The position numbers were made by a program, and so were the translations under genes. A stretch of 64,000 bases of DNA from Canna indica (lineage: Eukaryota > Streptophyta > Magnoliopsida > Zingiberales > Cannaceae): assembly GCA_034359265.1 (NCBI GenBank), contig CP136890.1:28934501-28998500 (forward strand), read 5' to 3'. The notes under the pieces are model-generated. The model searched no databases. It had not been told where the DNA came from and was given only the letters and a program-made list of their open reading frames with translations. Positions 34,229 through 46,660 of the stretch are shown here, in pieces; within the stretch, counting starts at the first letter, position 1, and each line of letters begins with the position of its first letter.

Positions 34229-35394
34229 GGGTCCGTTTGTTTTGCAAACTGTCTAGTACAGAACAAGACTACTCGGTACAGTATAAGGTTGTACATAATA
34301 GCATAAGAAATAATCCTATGTTTGTTTTGCACGGTACTAGATATCAATTTTAGTACTATCTTGTGTTCGTTTCGTATTATCACAACACATAACAATATAA
34401 TTTGACAAAAATACCCTTTGCACTATTTCTTATTCATTTCATCGTATAAAGCATATCAGATAATATCATATTATTATTATTATTAAATATTCATCTTAAT
34501 TAGCATAATGATTATAAATCCGATTAATATGTTCTATTACAATAATATCACAAGTAGATTAATTAACTAATATGTTGTGACATGAAGGCCTAGCGTCATC
34601 GACAACGCGACCACACCGCCTCACATACTAAGTATACATGATTACATAGTAAGTATACATAATCATAGTGTTTTATTTGATTAAAGAATAATTTTGATCC
34701 AAATATTATATATATATATATGCTATCAAAACAAATTATCTTTTAATCCAAATATACTCTCTCTAAATATTGATATATACTCAGTTCAATCAAAATATAC
34801 TCTCTTTTAATCTAAATATTCTCAGTAAACACATATATAACTATTTCTACCAAAATATACTCTATTTAAGTCCAAATATACTCTCTAAACACATATATAC
34901 ACTATTTCTACCAAAATATACTCTCTTTGATTTCAAATATACTTTCTATATATATACCCCAGTTCTATCAAATATATTTTTTTATGTCTAAATATTTTTT
35001 TTTTATCCAAATATATTCTCTTTAAATATATAGATATACCCCTTTTGTATCTAAATATACTTTCTTTTGATCCAAATATATTCCTTTAAGTATATAAATA
35101 TACTCATTTTCTATCTAAATATACTATCTTTTAATCCAAATATACTCTCTTTAAATGTAAATATACTCATTTTGGAAAAATCGAACATTCTTGAAATTTT
35201 TTACATATATTGAAAATATACATGAAAAATGCTATTGTTGTCATTTTCGACCTTGGAGTAACAAGAAAATGGGCCAGGTGTATTGTACCAAGACATTACT
35301 CTTGTCCTGTCCATGATATATTTTTGCAAACGAACACGGGACAACGGGTGTTGTCCAGTGGTGTACCTTAAAACTATCTGAAACGAACAGACCC
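34229..35394. mobile_element. PIF/Harbinger-like non-autonomous element, TSD TTA
   Basis: 1166 bp with terminal repeats GGGTCCGTTTGTTT and GGGTCTGTTCGTTT (right end, reverse complement) and the 3-bp TSD TTA (34226-34228 and 35395-35397). There is no transposase. The middle (34740-35180) repeats phrases such as AAATATACTCTCTTTAAATA many times. Confidence 0.85.
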
Positions 35395-35397
35395 TTA

Positions 35398-36300
35398 GAG
35401 TTGCTTCGTCTTAGCCAACGTTGTACTTGGTCGGTAACCGTTCGCATTTAGGAACATTTTGTCGCTGCTTGATTGATGTCAACTAGTCAATAGCTGCTTC
35501 TAGGGCCGAGGACCACCTTTAGGTACTTAGGTTAAATTCGAACTCGCATCGGAGGCTGCATTTAGAGCCGAGGACCATGCTTCGGTCTTGTCTTGGCTTC
35601 ACCTTAGCCGACATTGTTTGGTCGGTGGTTGCTCGTAGGGATGCACTTGGAACAACTTTGAAGTCCATCAAAGCCGGTCGTGCTTAGGGTTGGAGGCCAC
35701 ATTTAGGGTCGAATACCACATTTAGGGCCAAGGACCGCATCTAGGGTCGAGGTGAGCTCATTTAGAGCCGGAGGCCACATTTAGGGCCAAGGACCATATT
35801 TAGGGTCAAGGTGAGCTCATTTAGAGCTGGAGCCAATCTCATTTAGAGTCATATGTCGCTTTTTGGGCCAATGACCACATTTAGGGTCAAGGAGATCGTC
35901 GAGGACTTACCGAGGTCGAGCTCATTTAGAGTTGGAGGCCGCATTTAGTGTCGAGGACCACATTTAGGGTCTAGGAGGTCGCCGACGCCGACGCAGAGCT
36001 CATTTAGAGTTAGAGGACCACATTTATGGTCAAGAAGGACGTGCGCAGAGTAGGACGAAGGCTTTTTTCCATCTGAGTGGAAGTAATTATCTTGACATGA
36101 CAGATATAAAAGAAGGAAAACATTATCATTAAGATAATCAACATGAGTGTACATCTAATCACATCGAGCTAGGTGCTCGGCCCACACACAATTATGTCTC
36201 ATTAAAACCTTCATTGGAAAAACCTAGTAGGAAAAAAACTAATGAAGGAAAAAGAGTGCACCAACCATGCATGGTTTAAGGGTGTTAGACTTAGCTGTAG
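35398..36300. repeat. Degenerate repeats in the Tat D spacer
   Basis: Between 35500 and 36040 the phrases CATTTAGGGTCGAGG, CATTTAGGGCCAAGGACC and CATTTAGAGCCGGAGGCC recur more than a dozen times in irregular order, a GC-richer array of about 20-60-bp units. No gene. Confidence 0.8.
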
Positions 36301-37300
36301 CAGATCCGCAGGGAGGGTGCATTCCACGAGAGTGGCAGCTCCCTCCCAGAATGTTCAACGATCTTGTACGCTCCCTTTTTGATGTCCTTCGCGACTTTGT
36401 AAGGTCATTTCCAGTTCGGGGCTAGCTTTCCTTCCCCAATTGACTTTCTTTTTGGCTCGATCTTCCTGAGCACTAAGTCGCCTTCGTTGAAACTCTTCGG
36501 TCGGACATGTATGTCGTATTTTCAAGCTATCCTAAGCTTCATGGCCTCTTTTTTTATCTGAGTGAGTTCTCTTTCCTATCCAACGAGGAAAGAGAACAAA
36601 GTTCGGCTTCCCTAGCCGTTGTGTTGTCTTGCTCACCGAAGTTTGTTCTTCGCATGCTTGGCTCTATGATTTCTACTAGGATCATAGCATCAGCTCCAAA
36701 GACTAGCATGTAAGAGTCTCTTGAGTGGAAGGTTGCCTCGTGGTGTTGTATCCCTAAAGTGCTTCCGACAATTCTTCAGCCAAATGGCCTTTCATTTTGT
36801 CAAGCTATTTTTGAGCCTTGTAAGAATTACTTTGTTGGCTGCTTCGGCTAACCCATTGGTTTGGGGATGTTCCACCGAAGCGAAGAGTTGACGGATGTTG
36901 AGGTTGGAGCAAAATTCCTTGAATCTCCTATTCCTTGAGTGCCATTGTCACTAACTAGTTCCCGTGGTAGGCCATATCTACAAATAATCTTCTTCCAGAC
37001 AAACATCCTAATCTTTTCGGTGGCAATTGAGGCCACAGACTCGACCTCTATCCATTTGGTGAAGTAGTCAATGGACACCACAAGATATTTAAGTTGTCCC
37101 GATGCTGGAGTGAATGGTCCGAGGATATCAATTCCCCAGCGGTGGAACGACCAACTTGTTTTCGAACAATGCAGAGGCTTGAGATGTTTCTGTAAGACTT
37201 CCGAGAACCTTTGGCCGACACTTGTCGCACTTCTTAACATACAGACTACAGTATGTTCTTATTGGCAGCCAGAAGTACCATGCTCGAAGGATTTTGGCTG
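36300..37300 (-). pseudogene. Tat D integrase, decayed
   Basis: Minus strand. From high to low coordinates: a zinc-binding remnant (KKCDKC near 37220), the core with FHRWGIDILGPF, KYLVVSIDYFTKWIEVE (first catalytic Asp), LVSDNGTQ (second) and, after a frameshift, PQTNGLAEAANK with the catalytic Glu (about 36870), then a C-terminal domain around 36380-36480 reading GDLVLRKIEPK and APNW. Several frameshifts and stops make it inactive. Confidence 0.88.
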
Positions 37301-37449
37301 CCAGCGATCTTCCTCGTGTATCTCTACCATTACTCTATATGTTTGCGGTTGGGTGATGCACTTGAGTAATGGTTGGGAATGTTCCCTTCTGCATAGCTGC
37401 TCCTCCAGTAGAGTGTAGAAACTTGCAGTTCTTTAGAATTTCTTTTGGT

Positions 37450-37911
37450 CTACAATGTACTCGCTCTCTCGCCCCTCATCAAGTAGGCGGGGTATGGTGT
37501 TCTCCAGTCTGACGCTTGTTCGGCCATCTGAATTTCAGCTGCTTGGACCTCAGTTTGCTTGATGTTCAACTGGGCGAGGACTAGTTGGATGATCGATATG
37601 TTGTTCTGCGACTTCTTGGTACTGGCGAGCTTGGATAATAGGTCAGCTCGGGTATTTTCATTCCGAGGTATATGTTGCACTATGCAATTATCACACATAG
37701 TCATTAATTGACGTACTAGAGAGAGGTACCTTTCCAAGGAAGGAACTTTCACCTCGAAGCTGCCATTTACTTGTCCTATGACCAGTTGGGAGTCTCCTTT
37801 CACGGACACTCTTTGTGCCCCTACATCACGAGTGAGCTTTAGCTCGACGACTAGTGCTTCATATATATTATGTCTGGTTATTGCTTACTCATAACTGGAA
37901 TTGTAGCGAAT
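37450..37911 (-). pseudogene. Tat D RNase H, C-terminal part
   Basis: Minus strand: GDSQLVIGQVNGSFEVK with the catalytic aspartate, VPSLERYLSLVRQL and IPRNENTRADLLSKLAS, a typical gypsy RNase H end. The N-terminal part lies beyond the CACTA insertion at 46661-46890. Confidence 0.88.
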
Positions 37912-38378
37912 GTTCACTACTAGAATTGTCGTTGTCACCGACGGTTCATGCCGTGGCTGAACCGTCGGTGACGACTATCACGGACGGTGCAGACCATGGA
38001 AAAATGTCATCACTGATGTGCGCGTCTCAGATAAGTTGTGATGGCCGACCTCTGCCGTCACAAGTAATCATCAGCGATAGCCGCGCGTGCTATCGCTGAT
38101 TTAATGTCACACCCCAACTTAGGGTCGTGTGACCGGCCAGGGTCTATGTCCTACCCTAAAGCCTACTACATACACTAACTAACAAAAAAAATGGAAACAC
38201 GTAAATAAAAATAACAATGCAGCTTTATTTAAATTTTAAAGAAGGTTAACAATTTTTATAAAAAGAAAAGTTGCGAAACATCAACCACAATATGAAACAA
38301 CTAGAATTTAAAGTCGAATACATGTTTCAAATAGACAACTCTCACTGTATGAAAAACAACAGTCCCAGACATCTAGAC

Positions 38379-39789
38379 TGTTGGCCTAAGGTTTTCTACC
38401 ATGGTCTTAATCTCAGTTTTGAAGATAACAAACATGGAACTAATGATTTCATTAAGAATTATTTTTAGGTTCCATATCGGTTAGCGCATGATGTCCTCGA
38501 TCGGAAATATTGAAGAAATCGGAAAATCGAAAGGACATTGATCGTCGCGTTCGGGTTCGTCGTGGAAATCTCTCAAAGTTCAACGTGTGCACCAAAGAAG
38601 GCTTGGACGAGTCTAAAGAACACATGGAAAGCTCTCCAAGTTGACGCACGTTGAAAGCTGGAAGCCGAAAACGAAGCGTGCAAGAAGAAGGCTAAAAAAA
38701 TCAAGTTCAGCCTTGGTTCGGTCGACCGGTCGGTCGACCGAATACAGTTAAAAAAATGGCAGTAGCCATTTTGGTCGACCGGTCGGTCGACCGAACAGTG
38801 CCAAAAATTGGCAGTGCGTGCGTCGGTCGATCGAATTGCAGATCGCTGAATCGTGACTCATTCGATCAACCCATCGATCGACCGAATAGAGTAATTAAGG
38901 CACAGAAAGCCAGCGATCGCTGGGCGGTCGATCGGTCAGTCGACTGGCGATCGACCGACAAGCGACCGAACAGCAAAAATGGCTAGTTTTCCACCCGTTG
39001 AATAGCCCGTTCGGTTGAGGGGTTATAAATACCCCTCACCTAACTCCTTTAAGACTTCTTAGAGACTTAATTGAGCATTCAAAGGAGAGATTTGAGCCTT
39101 CTAGAGATTGATTGCTTGCGCTCGGTTCTTCCATCAACAATTTCTTCAAGCGCACATTCTTCCTCAACTCGGGCTTCAATTCGAGCTCTACGGCTTGGTG
39201 AGTCAGAGGTTTGAAGGCTTGGAAAAGAGCATTTAATCTTGGTTTACTCTTTAAGCCATTTTCATTGTTATTTGAACTTGTTTTCTTTGGATTTGAGCTT
39301 GTGAAGACCTAGGTTGTTAGGTCTTGAAATTGGATGGTTGCCTTTGTGTTTGAGGCTTAATTCCACCGGTGTAAACTTAGTTTGCTAGGATTAGTTGAGT
39401 TGTCCCTTAGGGTTGAGGTGGAAGAGTGCTCTCGATAAAAAGGCGGAGACTTCCGGGTGTGGAAGTGCCTTAGGTTGAGAGTGAGACACTTTGAGTCAAA
39501 GTCCTCTGTGTAATGGAAACTATTTAATCTAGTAAACTTAGTTTGGAAATCCTAAGCGGGGTGCTTAGGTAGTGGAGTAGGCATTGGGGCCGGACCACTA
39601 TAAATCATTGTGTTTGCATTGATATCTTTGTTTGTGCTTAACTGATTTATTTTTGCTTCCGCATCTAGTCGATAAATTGCGATTTGCCTAAATAATTTTA
39701 AAAACGATTAAAATTGGATTTATGCTAATTGATTAATAACACACTATTCACCCCCCCCCCCCCCCTCTAGTGTGCCATTTCACCCAACA
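38379..39789 (+). repeat. 5' LTR of copia E
   Basis: 1411 bp, TGTTGGCCTAAGG to ACCCAACA. GTCGAC blocks at 38716-38965, TATAAATA at 39024-39031, poly-C near 39751-39765. Confidence 0.93.
39024..39031 (+). promoter_or_regulatory. LTR TATA box
   Basis: TATAAATA centred in the palindromic GAGGGGTTATAAATACCCCTC. The 3' LTR has the same at 44776-44783. Confidence 0.72.
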
Positions 39790-39857
39790 ATTGGTATCAG
39801 GGCGGGTCGTAGTTTGAGATTTCATCATCTCCTCTACATCGTCTCTCGATCCGAAAA

Positions 39858-41310
39858 ATGGCACTAGAGTGTTTAGCGTCTTGACCTCCTAGGTTCGATG
39901 CCTCGAACTTTGGTCTTTGAAAGTCTAGGATGTACACCTTCTTAAAGACTCAAGGTTTAGGTGTTCTTAACATGGTAAAAATTAAATATATTGAACCTAA
40001 GGAAGACATGAATGCATGGACCCAAGAACAAATTGATATGTTTGAATTAAATGCTAAAGATACAAATTGCATATTTTGTTCCTTGGAAAATAATGTCTTT
40101 GAAAATATCATGCATTGTACTTTCGCATTTGATATTTGGGCTACCTTAAACATGCTTTATAATTATGCAAAAACTGAAGAGCTCAATACGTTTGATGAGG
40201 CGAGTGATGACAATTGTCATCCACCCAATACTAATATAGTTTTTGAAGCTCATAGTGCCTCTAGTCATAGGAGCACTAAAAATCGGAAAAGGGAGGTGAT
40301 TTGCCATGTGTGCAAAGAAAAAGGGCATGTGAAGAAGAATTGCTCTACCACGAAAAACAAGGCAAAGAGGAGGTCAAATGCTTCCACATCATCCTACTCA
40401 AGTGAAGCATCCTCCTTTCATGACTATGAAGCCATCTCAAAAGAATGCCTCATGAATGATAACAATGAGGTACACTCTACTCCTTCTAGTCATGTTAATA
40501 ATAATGATAGTATTAACTCATCTAGCTCTCATAATTTTGATGAATTGATGGATGAGTATAAAATCATGCATGCCTTGCTCTTGAAAAAGGATAAGGAAAA
40601 CAAAAGGATTAAAAATGAGAATTCTAAACTTAGTTCACATGTACATGCTCTAGAATTAGAAAATGAGACAATTGAAATCTAGCTCATTTGATCCTTGTCA
40701 TGATATGTTGAAACTTGAGCTTAAGGACTTAAAGCTTGAAAATGAAAACTTGAAAAATGGTTTCAAAATTGAGAATGAGATTTTGAAAAATGAAAACTCA
40801 AAAATCAAAAAAGAAAATTATATGTTGAAATCTCAAATGCATGCTTTACATAACTCCATGATTGATTTAAAAAATGAGATTCTAAACCTAAACAAGAGAA
40901 TGAATGAAATGAAAAATATTTCCTCATTTAAGAATTTTAATAGAAATGATTTTTCAAAAAGAAATCTTCATGCTAATGTTAAATCTCATGTTAAACATTC
41001 TACTTTTAAACCTCATGATCATAAGAAGAGGAATGATGTTTCTAAGAATGCTCATACTCATCATGTTTCACATGACAAGCATTCTAATAATAAATCTCAT
41101 GTCCATAGCAAAAACAAAAAGAAATTTAATGGACATTGCTTTTGTTGTGGTACATATGGCCATGCAATCTATGATTGTGCATTTAAGAAGAATCCAAGTG
41201 TTGCTAAGACGCTTTGGATACCTAGGCCAACTAACCCCGAAGGACCCAAAGCCATTTGGGTACCAAAGGTTTCTTGCTCTATTGTAGGGGTAGCTACCAC
41301 ACAAGGGTAA
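39858..41310 (+). pseudogene. Copia E gag, decayed
   Basis: Starts at the ATG 39858 (MALE, as in copia A). TGA stops at 39882-39884 and 39918-39920 (the latter where copia A has TGG), then open from 39930 to 40682 with KTQGLGVLNMVK and the knuckle CHVCKEKGHVKKNC. A frameshift near 40670 leads to 40663-41310: a long coiled coil (DLKLENENLKNGFKIENE), the His-rich linker (HTHHVSHDKHSNNKSH), the second CCHC-like motif CFCCGTYGHAIYDC and the end KAIWVPKVSCSIVG followed by a stop. In elements with pol the reading continues into protease; here it stops. Confidence 0.88.
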
Positions 41311-44068
41311 AGAAATTAAAGAATTGAAGTTGACCATGGACTTTAATGAAGAATCCATCTTTGGTTGCAACTTCAAGCCATCATGATGTCATAGGTATGG
41401 ATATTGGCATCTAAGTAAACTTGGTACCATCTCCTTTATTTTATTTGAATTCATTTAAGTTGGAGTTTTATGATACTCGATTGATTTGAGTTGATCTTAT
41501 CCGCTCTTAATATATTTTAAATGATTTTTGATTTTTTGATTTTCGGTCTCTTCGGAGACTTATGTGGCCTATAACGGGCCTAAGCAACCTTGCGGTTCTA
41601 AATCGTAGACTAATTGTGGCCTTTCGGTTTTCAACCAATAAGAAGGGTTGGAGATCATGTTTTCATATTTATTATTTTTGTGATCTCTTAAAATTCGTTT
41701 TGGTATCACTTGATTTCATTTAAAATGAATTTCAAACTATCTAGAAAGATGCATTTTGAAAATGATATTTGAATCTCTCTTTACTATTTAGTTTGGGTTG
41801 CTTGCTAGTAGCTTTATTTTCATGAAATCTACTAATGAAGTCTACTTCCAAGTTGTGAATGTTAATGGAAGGCTATGTTATCTAAAAGAAAATGAAAAAG
41901 GAAATGAAAAGTTTGGGAAAATTTTCAGGAATGAGGTATGAGTTTGATTTTGCAAAAAACTTGGTATAATATTTGAATACTTATGCTCATGATTGAGTAT
42001 GCATGATAAATATTTGAATTTTCATGAGTAAGAAAAATCTTGATAACTTAGCTCATTTTATGATATCATGATATTTATAAAATCGAACTAGGTTGAAATT
42101 TTTCTTTAGAGACTTCATTTTAAGTTGAAAATTGGATGAACATGTTTAGATACACATATCACATGAGTCTAGGTATTTAAAATTGAAAATTCATGTCTAG
42201 ATGAACAATGTGATAACTAGATCACTTTAGGGGACTTAATCTTGAAAAGTTTGACCCAAGTCAACAAATCGACTTGGACACTTCATTTTAAGTCCAAACT
42301 TCAGAAACATGTTTAGGAATAGATATGACATGTTTCCATACACTTAGAATGAGAAATTCATATGGATATGGATAAAATGACATAGAGGTCATTTCATGAT
42401 AACCTCTCTTGAACTAAGTTGACCCAAGTCAATAAATTGACTTAGAGGTCTCATTTTCAATCCATATTTGAGGAACATGTTTAGATTTACTCATGTTATG
42501 TATCCATAAGTTTAAGTTTGAAAAATTATGACTAAATGATAAGATTGAAACTTAGCAAGTTTCATGATAACTAGTTTAGTTTTGAATAAAATCATGCTAG
42601 GTTGATATCTTGACTTAAGGACATAATTTTCATCTCAAACTTGACATACACTCCTTACATGACCATTATGTGGTGTCATAAAAGTTTGAATTAAAACTGA
42701 ACACATTTTAAAAATAACTAAAAATTACGGAAATGCCATTGAAAATTTAACATTTTCAGTTATTTCTAAAAAAATGTAGAAAAATACTTTTTAACTGATT
42801 CTTGAAACTGCACCTTCACTGAAAAATCTAGTTTCTTCAGTAAAATTTTCATCAAGAATCGGACTTATAATGGAATTTTGAATTTGGATTTCAGAAATGC
42901 AAAATCACCTTGAAATATCAATTTTTCGATACTTTGATTTTTTGTCGAAAACTTCGAATGAAAGTTTGTGTATACTATTTTGATTCCATTTCTAATATCA
43001 TTCACACCATTGCTTAGTAAAATCATTTCTAGGAATGATTTTGATGTCTTGAATGATAGCTAGAAATATCCATTTTTTCATTGAAATCAATATAGGATGA
43101 AAAATAAACTTAGACAATTCATTTTGAGCTCAAACTTGACACACGCATCTTAAATGATCATTCAGCGATGTCTGGAAAGTTTGAAGCAAAATTGACAACT
43201 TTTGAAAAAAAAATATCTAAAATTTACAAAAATGCTCCTGGACTTTCAGGAATTTTATGAATTTATAGAAAACTGATTCTTGAACCTGTAGATTTATTAG
43301 AAAATCTAGTTTGTCCAATCAAAGTTTCAAAAATTTCCGTCTAGAATATGATTTTATATGAATTTAAAATTTTGATTTTTGAAAACTTGAAGTATACTTT
43401 GACCTAAGTCAACAAAGTAACTTAGAAACCTCATTTTCAGCCCAAACTTGATTCATATACTTGGATTCACTAATGTTTGATATCTAGATGCCTTAGTTAG
43501 AGAAAACATGAGTAGATAGCAAAATATGATACTTATTTCGAATGAAAGTGTGCTAAGTTGAAATTTTGATCAAATGACATTAGTTTCACCTCAAACTTGA
43601 TATACATGCTTCAAATGACCATATCTTGGTATTTTAAAAGTTTGAATGAAATCTAAAAATGTCATGAAAAATATATGATATTTACGAAAATATCCATACT
43701 TGAGTATATACATGATTCCTAGTTTTGGATTTCGATTATCATTTCACGATATCATGTAAGACTTAGCCTCTTATTTGATGTTTGGCTTTCATCACTTGAG
43801 TTGAGACTTTCGCGGTTTTGAAAAATCTTTTAGAGCTTCAACTTTGACTTTTGATTGAATTTTCTTGCCCTTTTTGATTGATGTCAAAAGGGAGAAAAAA
43901 ATATAGGTAAAGGGGAAGAAAATATAGAAAAACCATGCATATAGATAGGGGGAGTTTATTTCCATAGATATGCATGTTGATAGGGGGAGAAATCCCTTAG
44001 TTGATATCCTTTGTGCTTGAATGATATATTTTCTTAAGGATATTTGTCATCATCAAAAAGGGGGAGAT
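41311..44068 (+). other. Copia E untranslated region with degenerate long repeats
   Basis: 2.7 kb without a gene. Paragraphs of about 170-190 bp recur: TTTGACCCAAGTCAAC then TTCATTTTAAGTCC-type, ACATGTTTAGA-type and a TGATA-rich phrase. Copies of the palindrome TTGACCCAAGTCAA are at 42251, 42419 and (T variant) 43399. Purine tracts at 43886, 43943 and 43979 precede the true polypurine tract (44056-44068). Confidence 0.75.
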
Positions 44069-45376
44069 TGTTGGCCTAAGATTTTCTACCATGGTCTTAA
44101 TCTCAGTTTTGATGATAACAAATATGGAACTAATGATTTCATTGAGAATTATTTTAGGTTCCATATCGGTTAGCGCATGATGTCCTCGATCGGAAATATT
44201 GAAGAAATCAGAAAATCGGAAGAACATTGATCGTCGCGTTCGGGTTCATCGTAGAAATCTCTCGAAGTTCAACGTGTGCACCAAAGAAGGCTTGGATGAG
44301 TCTAAAGAACACATGGAAAGCTCTCCAAGTTGACGCACGTTGAAAGCCGGAACCCGAAAATGAAGCGCGCAAGAAGAAGGCTAAAAAAATTAAGTTCAAC
44401 CTAGGTTCGGTCGACCAGTTGGTCGATCGAATGCAGTTAAAAAAATGACAGTAGCCATTTTGGTCGACTGGTCGATCGACCGAACAGTGCCAAAAATTGG
44501 CAGTGGCTACTTCGGTCGATCGGGCGGTCGACCGGCCGAGGCCAAAAATTGGCAGTGCGTGCGTCGGTCGACCGATTGGTCGACCAGATTACGGATCGCT
44601 GAATCACAACTCATTTGGTTAACCTGTCGGTCGACCGAACATAGTAATTAAGGCACAGAAAGCCAGTGGTCGCTGGCGGTCGATCGGTCGGTCGACCAAC
44701 GATCGACTGGCAAGCGACCGAACGGCCGAAACGGCTAGTTTTCCGCCCGTTGAATAGCCCGTTCAGCTGAGGGGTTATAAATACCCCTCACCTAACTCCT
44801 TTAAGACTTCTTAGAGACTTAATTGAGCATTCAAATGAGAGATTTGAGCCTTCTAGAGATCGATTGCTTGCGCTCGGTTCTTCCATCAACAATTTCTTCA
44901 AGCGCACATTCTTCCTCAACTCGGGCTTCAATTCGAGCTCTACGGCTTGGCGAGTTAGAGGCTTTGAAGGCTTGGAAAAGAGCATTTAATCATGGTTTAC
45001 TCTTTAAGCTCTTTTCATTGTAATTTTAATTGTTATTTGAACTTGTTTTCTTTGGATTTGAGCTTGTGAAGACCTAGGTTGTCAGGTCTTGAAATTGGGT
45101 GGTTGCCTTTGTGTTTGAGGCTTAATTCCACCGGTGTAAACTTAGTTTGCTAGGATTAGTTGAGTTGTCCCTTAAGGTTGAGGTGGAAGAGTGCTCTCGA
45201 TAAGAAGGCAGAGACTTCCGGGTGTGGAAGTGCCTTAGGTTGAGAGTGAGACTCTTTGAGTCAAAGTCCTCTGTGTAAGGGAAACTATTTAATCTAGTAA
45301 ACTTAGTTTGGAAATTCTAAGCGGGGTGCTTAGGTAGTGGAGTAGGCATTGGGGCCGAACCACTATTCCCCTCTAG
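44069..45376 (+). repeat. 3' LTR of copia E, 3' end deleted
   Basis: Matches the 5' LTR up to AACCACTAT (45366), then jumps to CCCCTCTAG, skipping about 160 bp. In the 5' LTR the two sides of the missing piece both carry CACTAT, so a microhomology deletion explains it. The last 20 bp and the TSD are gone. Confidence 0.85.
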
Positions 45377-46660
45377 GTAGGAACAAGGGGAAAAACTAAC
45401 CCCAAACATTAGTATCTTATTTCCAATCTACCCTAACCAAGCATTGATCAAAACTACACTTCCCTTGCTCGGCCGAACCATGGACAAGAGTTTCCCCTTT
45501 GTTTGGCCGAGCATACTAGGCTTAGAGGAGTTTCAATCATCAATTTCAGTATATAATTATAAATCCAGTCGATATAGATTCGAGATCGATCAAAAGGGGT
45601 TTACATCCGTCGAGGAAATTGGAGAAAATTTCGGCATGACCTTTCCTCTTTTCCCTTTACTCGGCAGCCCCTAAAACATCAAAGATCTGGAAAACTACGG
45701 TAGATCCGACGTAATAACATTTAAAATAGCGATACGAAGATCAAGATACCATGAATCGATGAAATCTCGCGAGGAAATCACCACCTAGAAGTCCTAGGGG
45801 TTCGGCCACCCGCCTCCCCCTAAAAGCAAATGAAAACAACCACTCACATCGATTTAGGAAGAAGAAAGGGTGGACGATGGCGATCTCGATCTTTCCGACG
45901 GCGACCCGATTCCGGCGTCGACCCAACACTTCTCCTCCTCCCTCTTTCTTCTCGGGCTGTGTGCGGCTCAAGGATGAGCCACACAGCTACAGATGAGGGG
46001 TTTTATTCCCTAATCTACAAATGACCTATATGCCCTCCTTAATGACTTAGCCCTTACTCGACTCAACCCGAGTCCGATTCGAGCCCTGATTCGATTCGCA
46101 TACATGATTTGAACTCTACTCAAATAGGACATCTAGTGCTTAAGAAGTAAATGTTCATTAGCCAATTAAACTTCATAAGCCGAGTTATACCTTCTACTCG
46201 AGGCGATTCCACGGCTCAACCCGACTAACTCCTGATCCTATGCGCTGCACCAAAAATAGATTTTTATATTAGGAAACTTCGAGTCTTACATTTAAACACA
46301 TTAGCTGCGGGTAGGAGTCGTCGATGATATTATTAGCAATCATGATATTTGGTGCTGCCCAGGCCATCAGCCATTTACGATACACTTTCAGCCACGGCCT
46401 AGTGACGGTAAGTCATGGATAAGCCGTGGCTGAAGCCATCAATTAATAAGCGATGTCGCTGCTAGCCATGGCTAATTACTTACTTATATCACCGACGGCC
46501 CTTTGGCCCCCGCTAAGCTGCCGCTACTAGGTTATTTCATTTCGTACCCTGTGCATGCCATCAGCTATGAGCGACGACCTTGGGCGGTCATATGAGAGCC
46601 GCGGCTAATTTGGTTACATCAGCCACGACCGTTGCGGCCGTCAGAAAGTCGTGAATTGTT

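Larger units (their letters stand above)
38379..45376 (+). mobile_element. Copia element E, gag-only
   Basis: LTRs 38379-39789 and 44069-45376, PBS at 39792 (one mismatch), gag 39858-41310, long untranslated region 41311-44068 and polypurine tract 44056-44068. No pol. Same layout as copia A, so A and E define a non-autonomous family. The 3' LTR is truncated, so no TSD is seen. Confidence 0.92.
38105..46290 (+). mobile_element. Solo LTR related to family L, split by copia E, TSD TTTAA
   Basis: Starts TGTCACACCCCAAC like family L at 38105 and ends GAGTCTTACA at 46290, flanked by TSD TTTAA (38100-38104 and 46291-46295). Copia E occupies 38379-45376. The remaining 1.2 kb matches family L at the start and loosely in the 3' half (45800-46000), but lacks the hairpin array. 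It is a shorter or deleted family member. Confidence 0.85.
37915..46657. mobile_element. Small CACTA element split by a solo LTR
   Basis: Left end CACTACTAGAATTG at 37915 with CCGTCGGTGA/GCCACGGC-type subterminal repeats to 38104; right part 46296-46657 with AGCCGTGGCTGA and AGCCACG motifs, ending GTGAATT. The terminal CTAGTAGTG expected on the right is missing, but GTT flanks both sides (37912-37914 and 46658-46660) as a 3-bp TSD, and the RNase H reading of the host continues across it. The element proper is about 550 bp, without genes. A different CACTA family from that at 19277. Confidence 0.75.
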
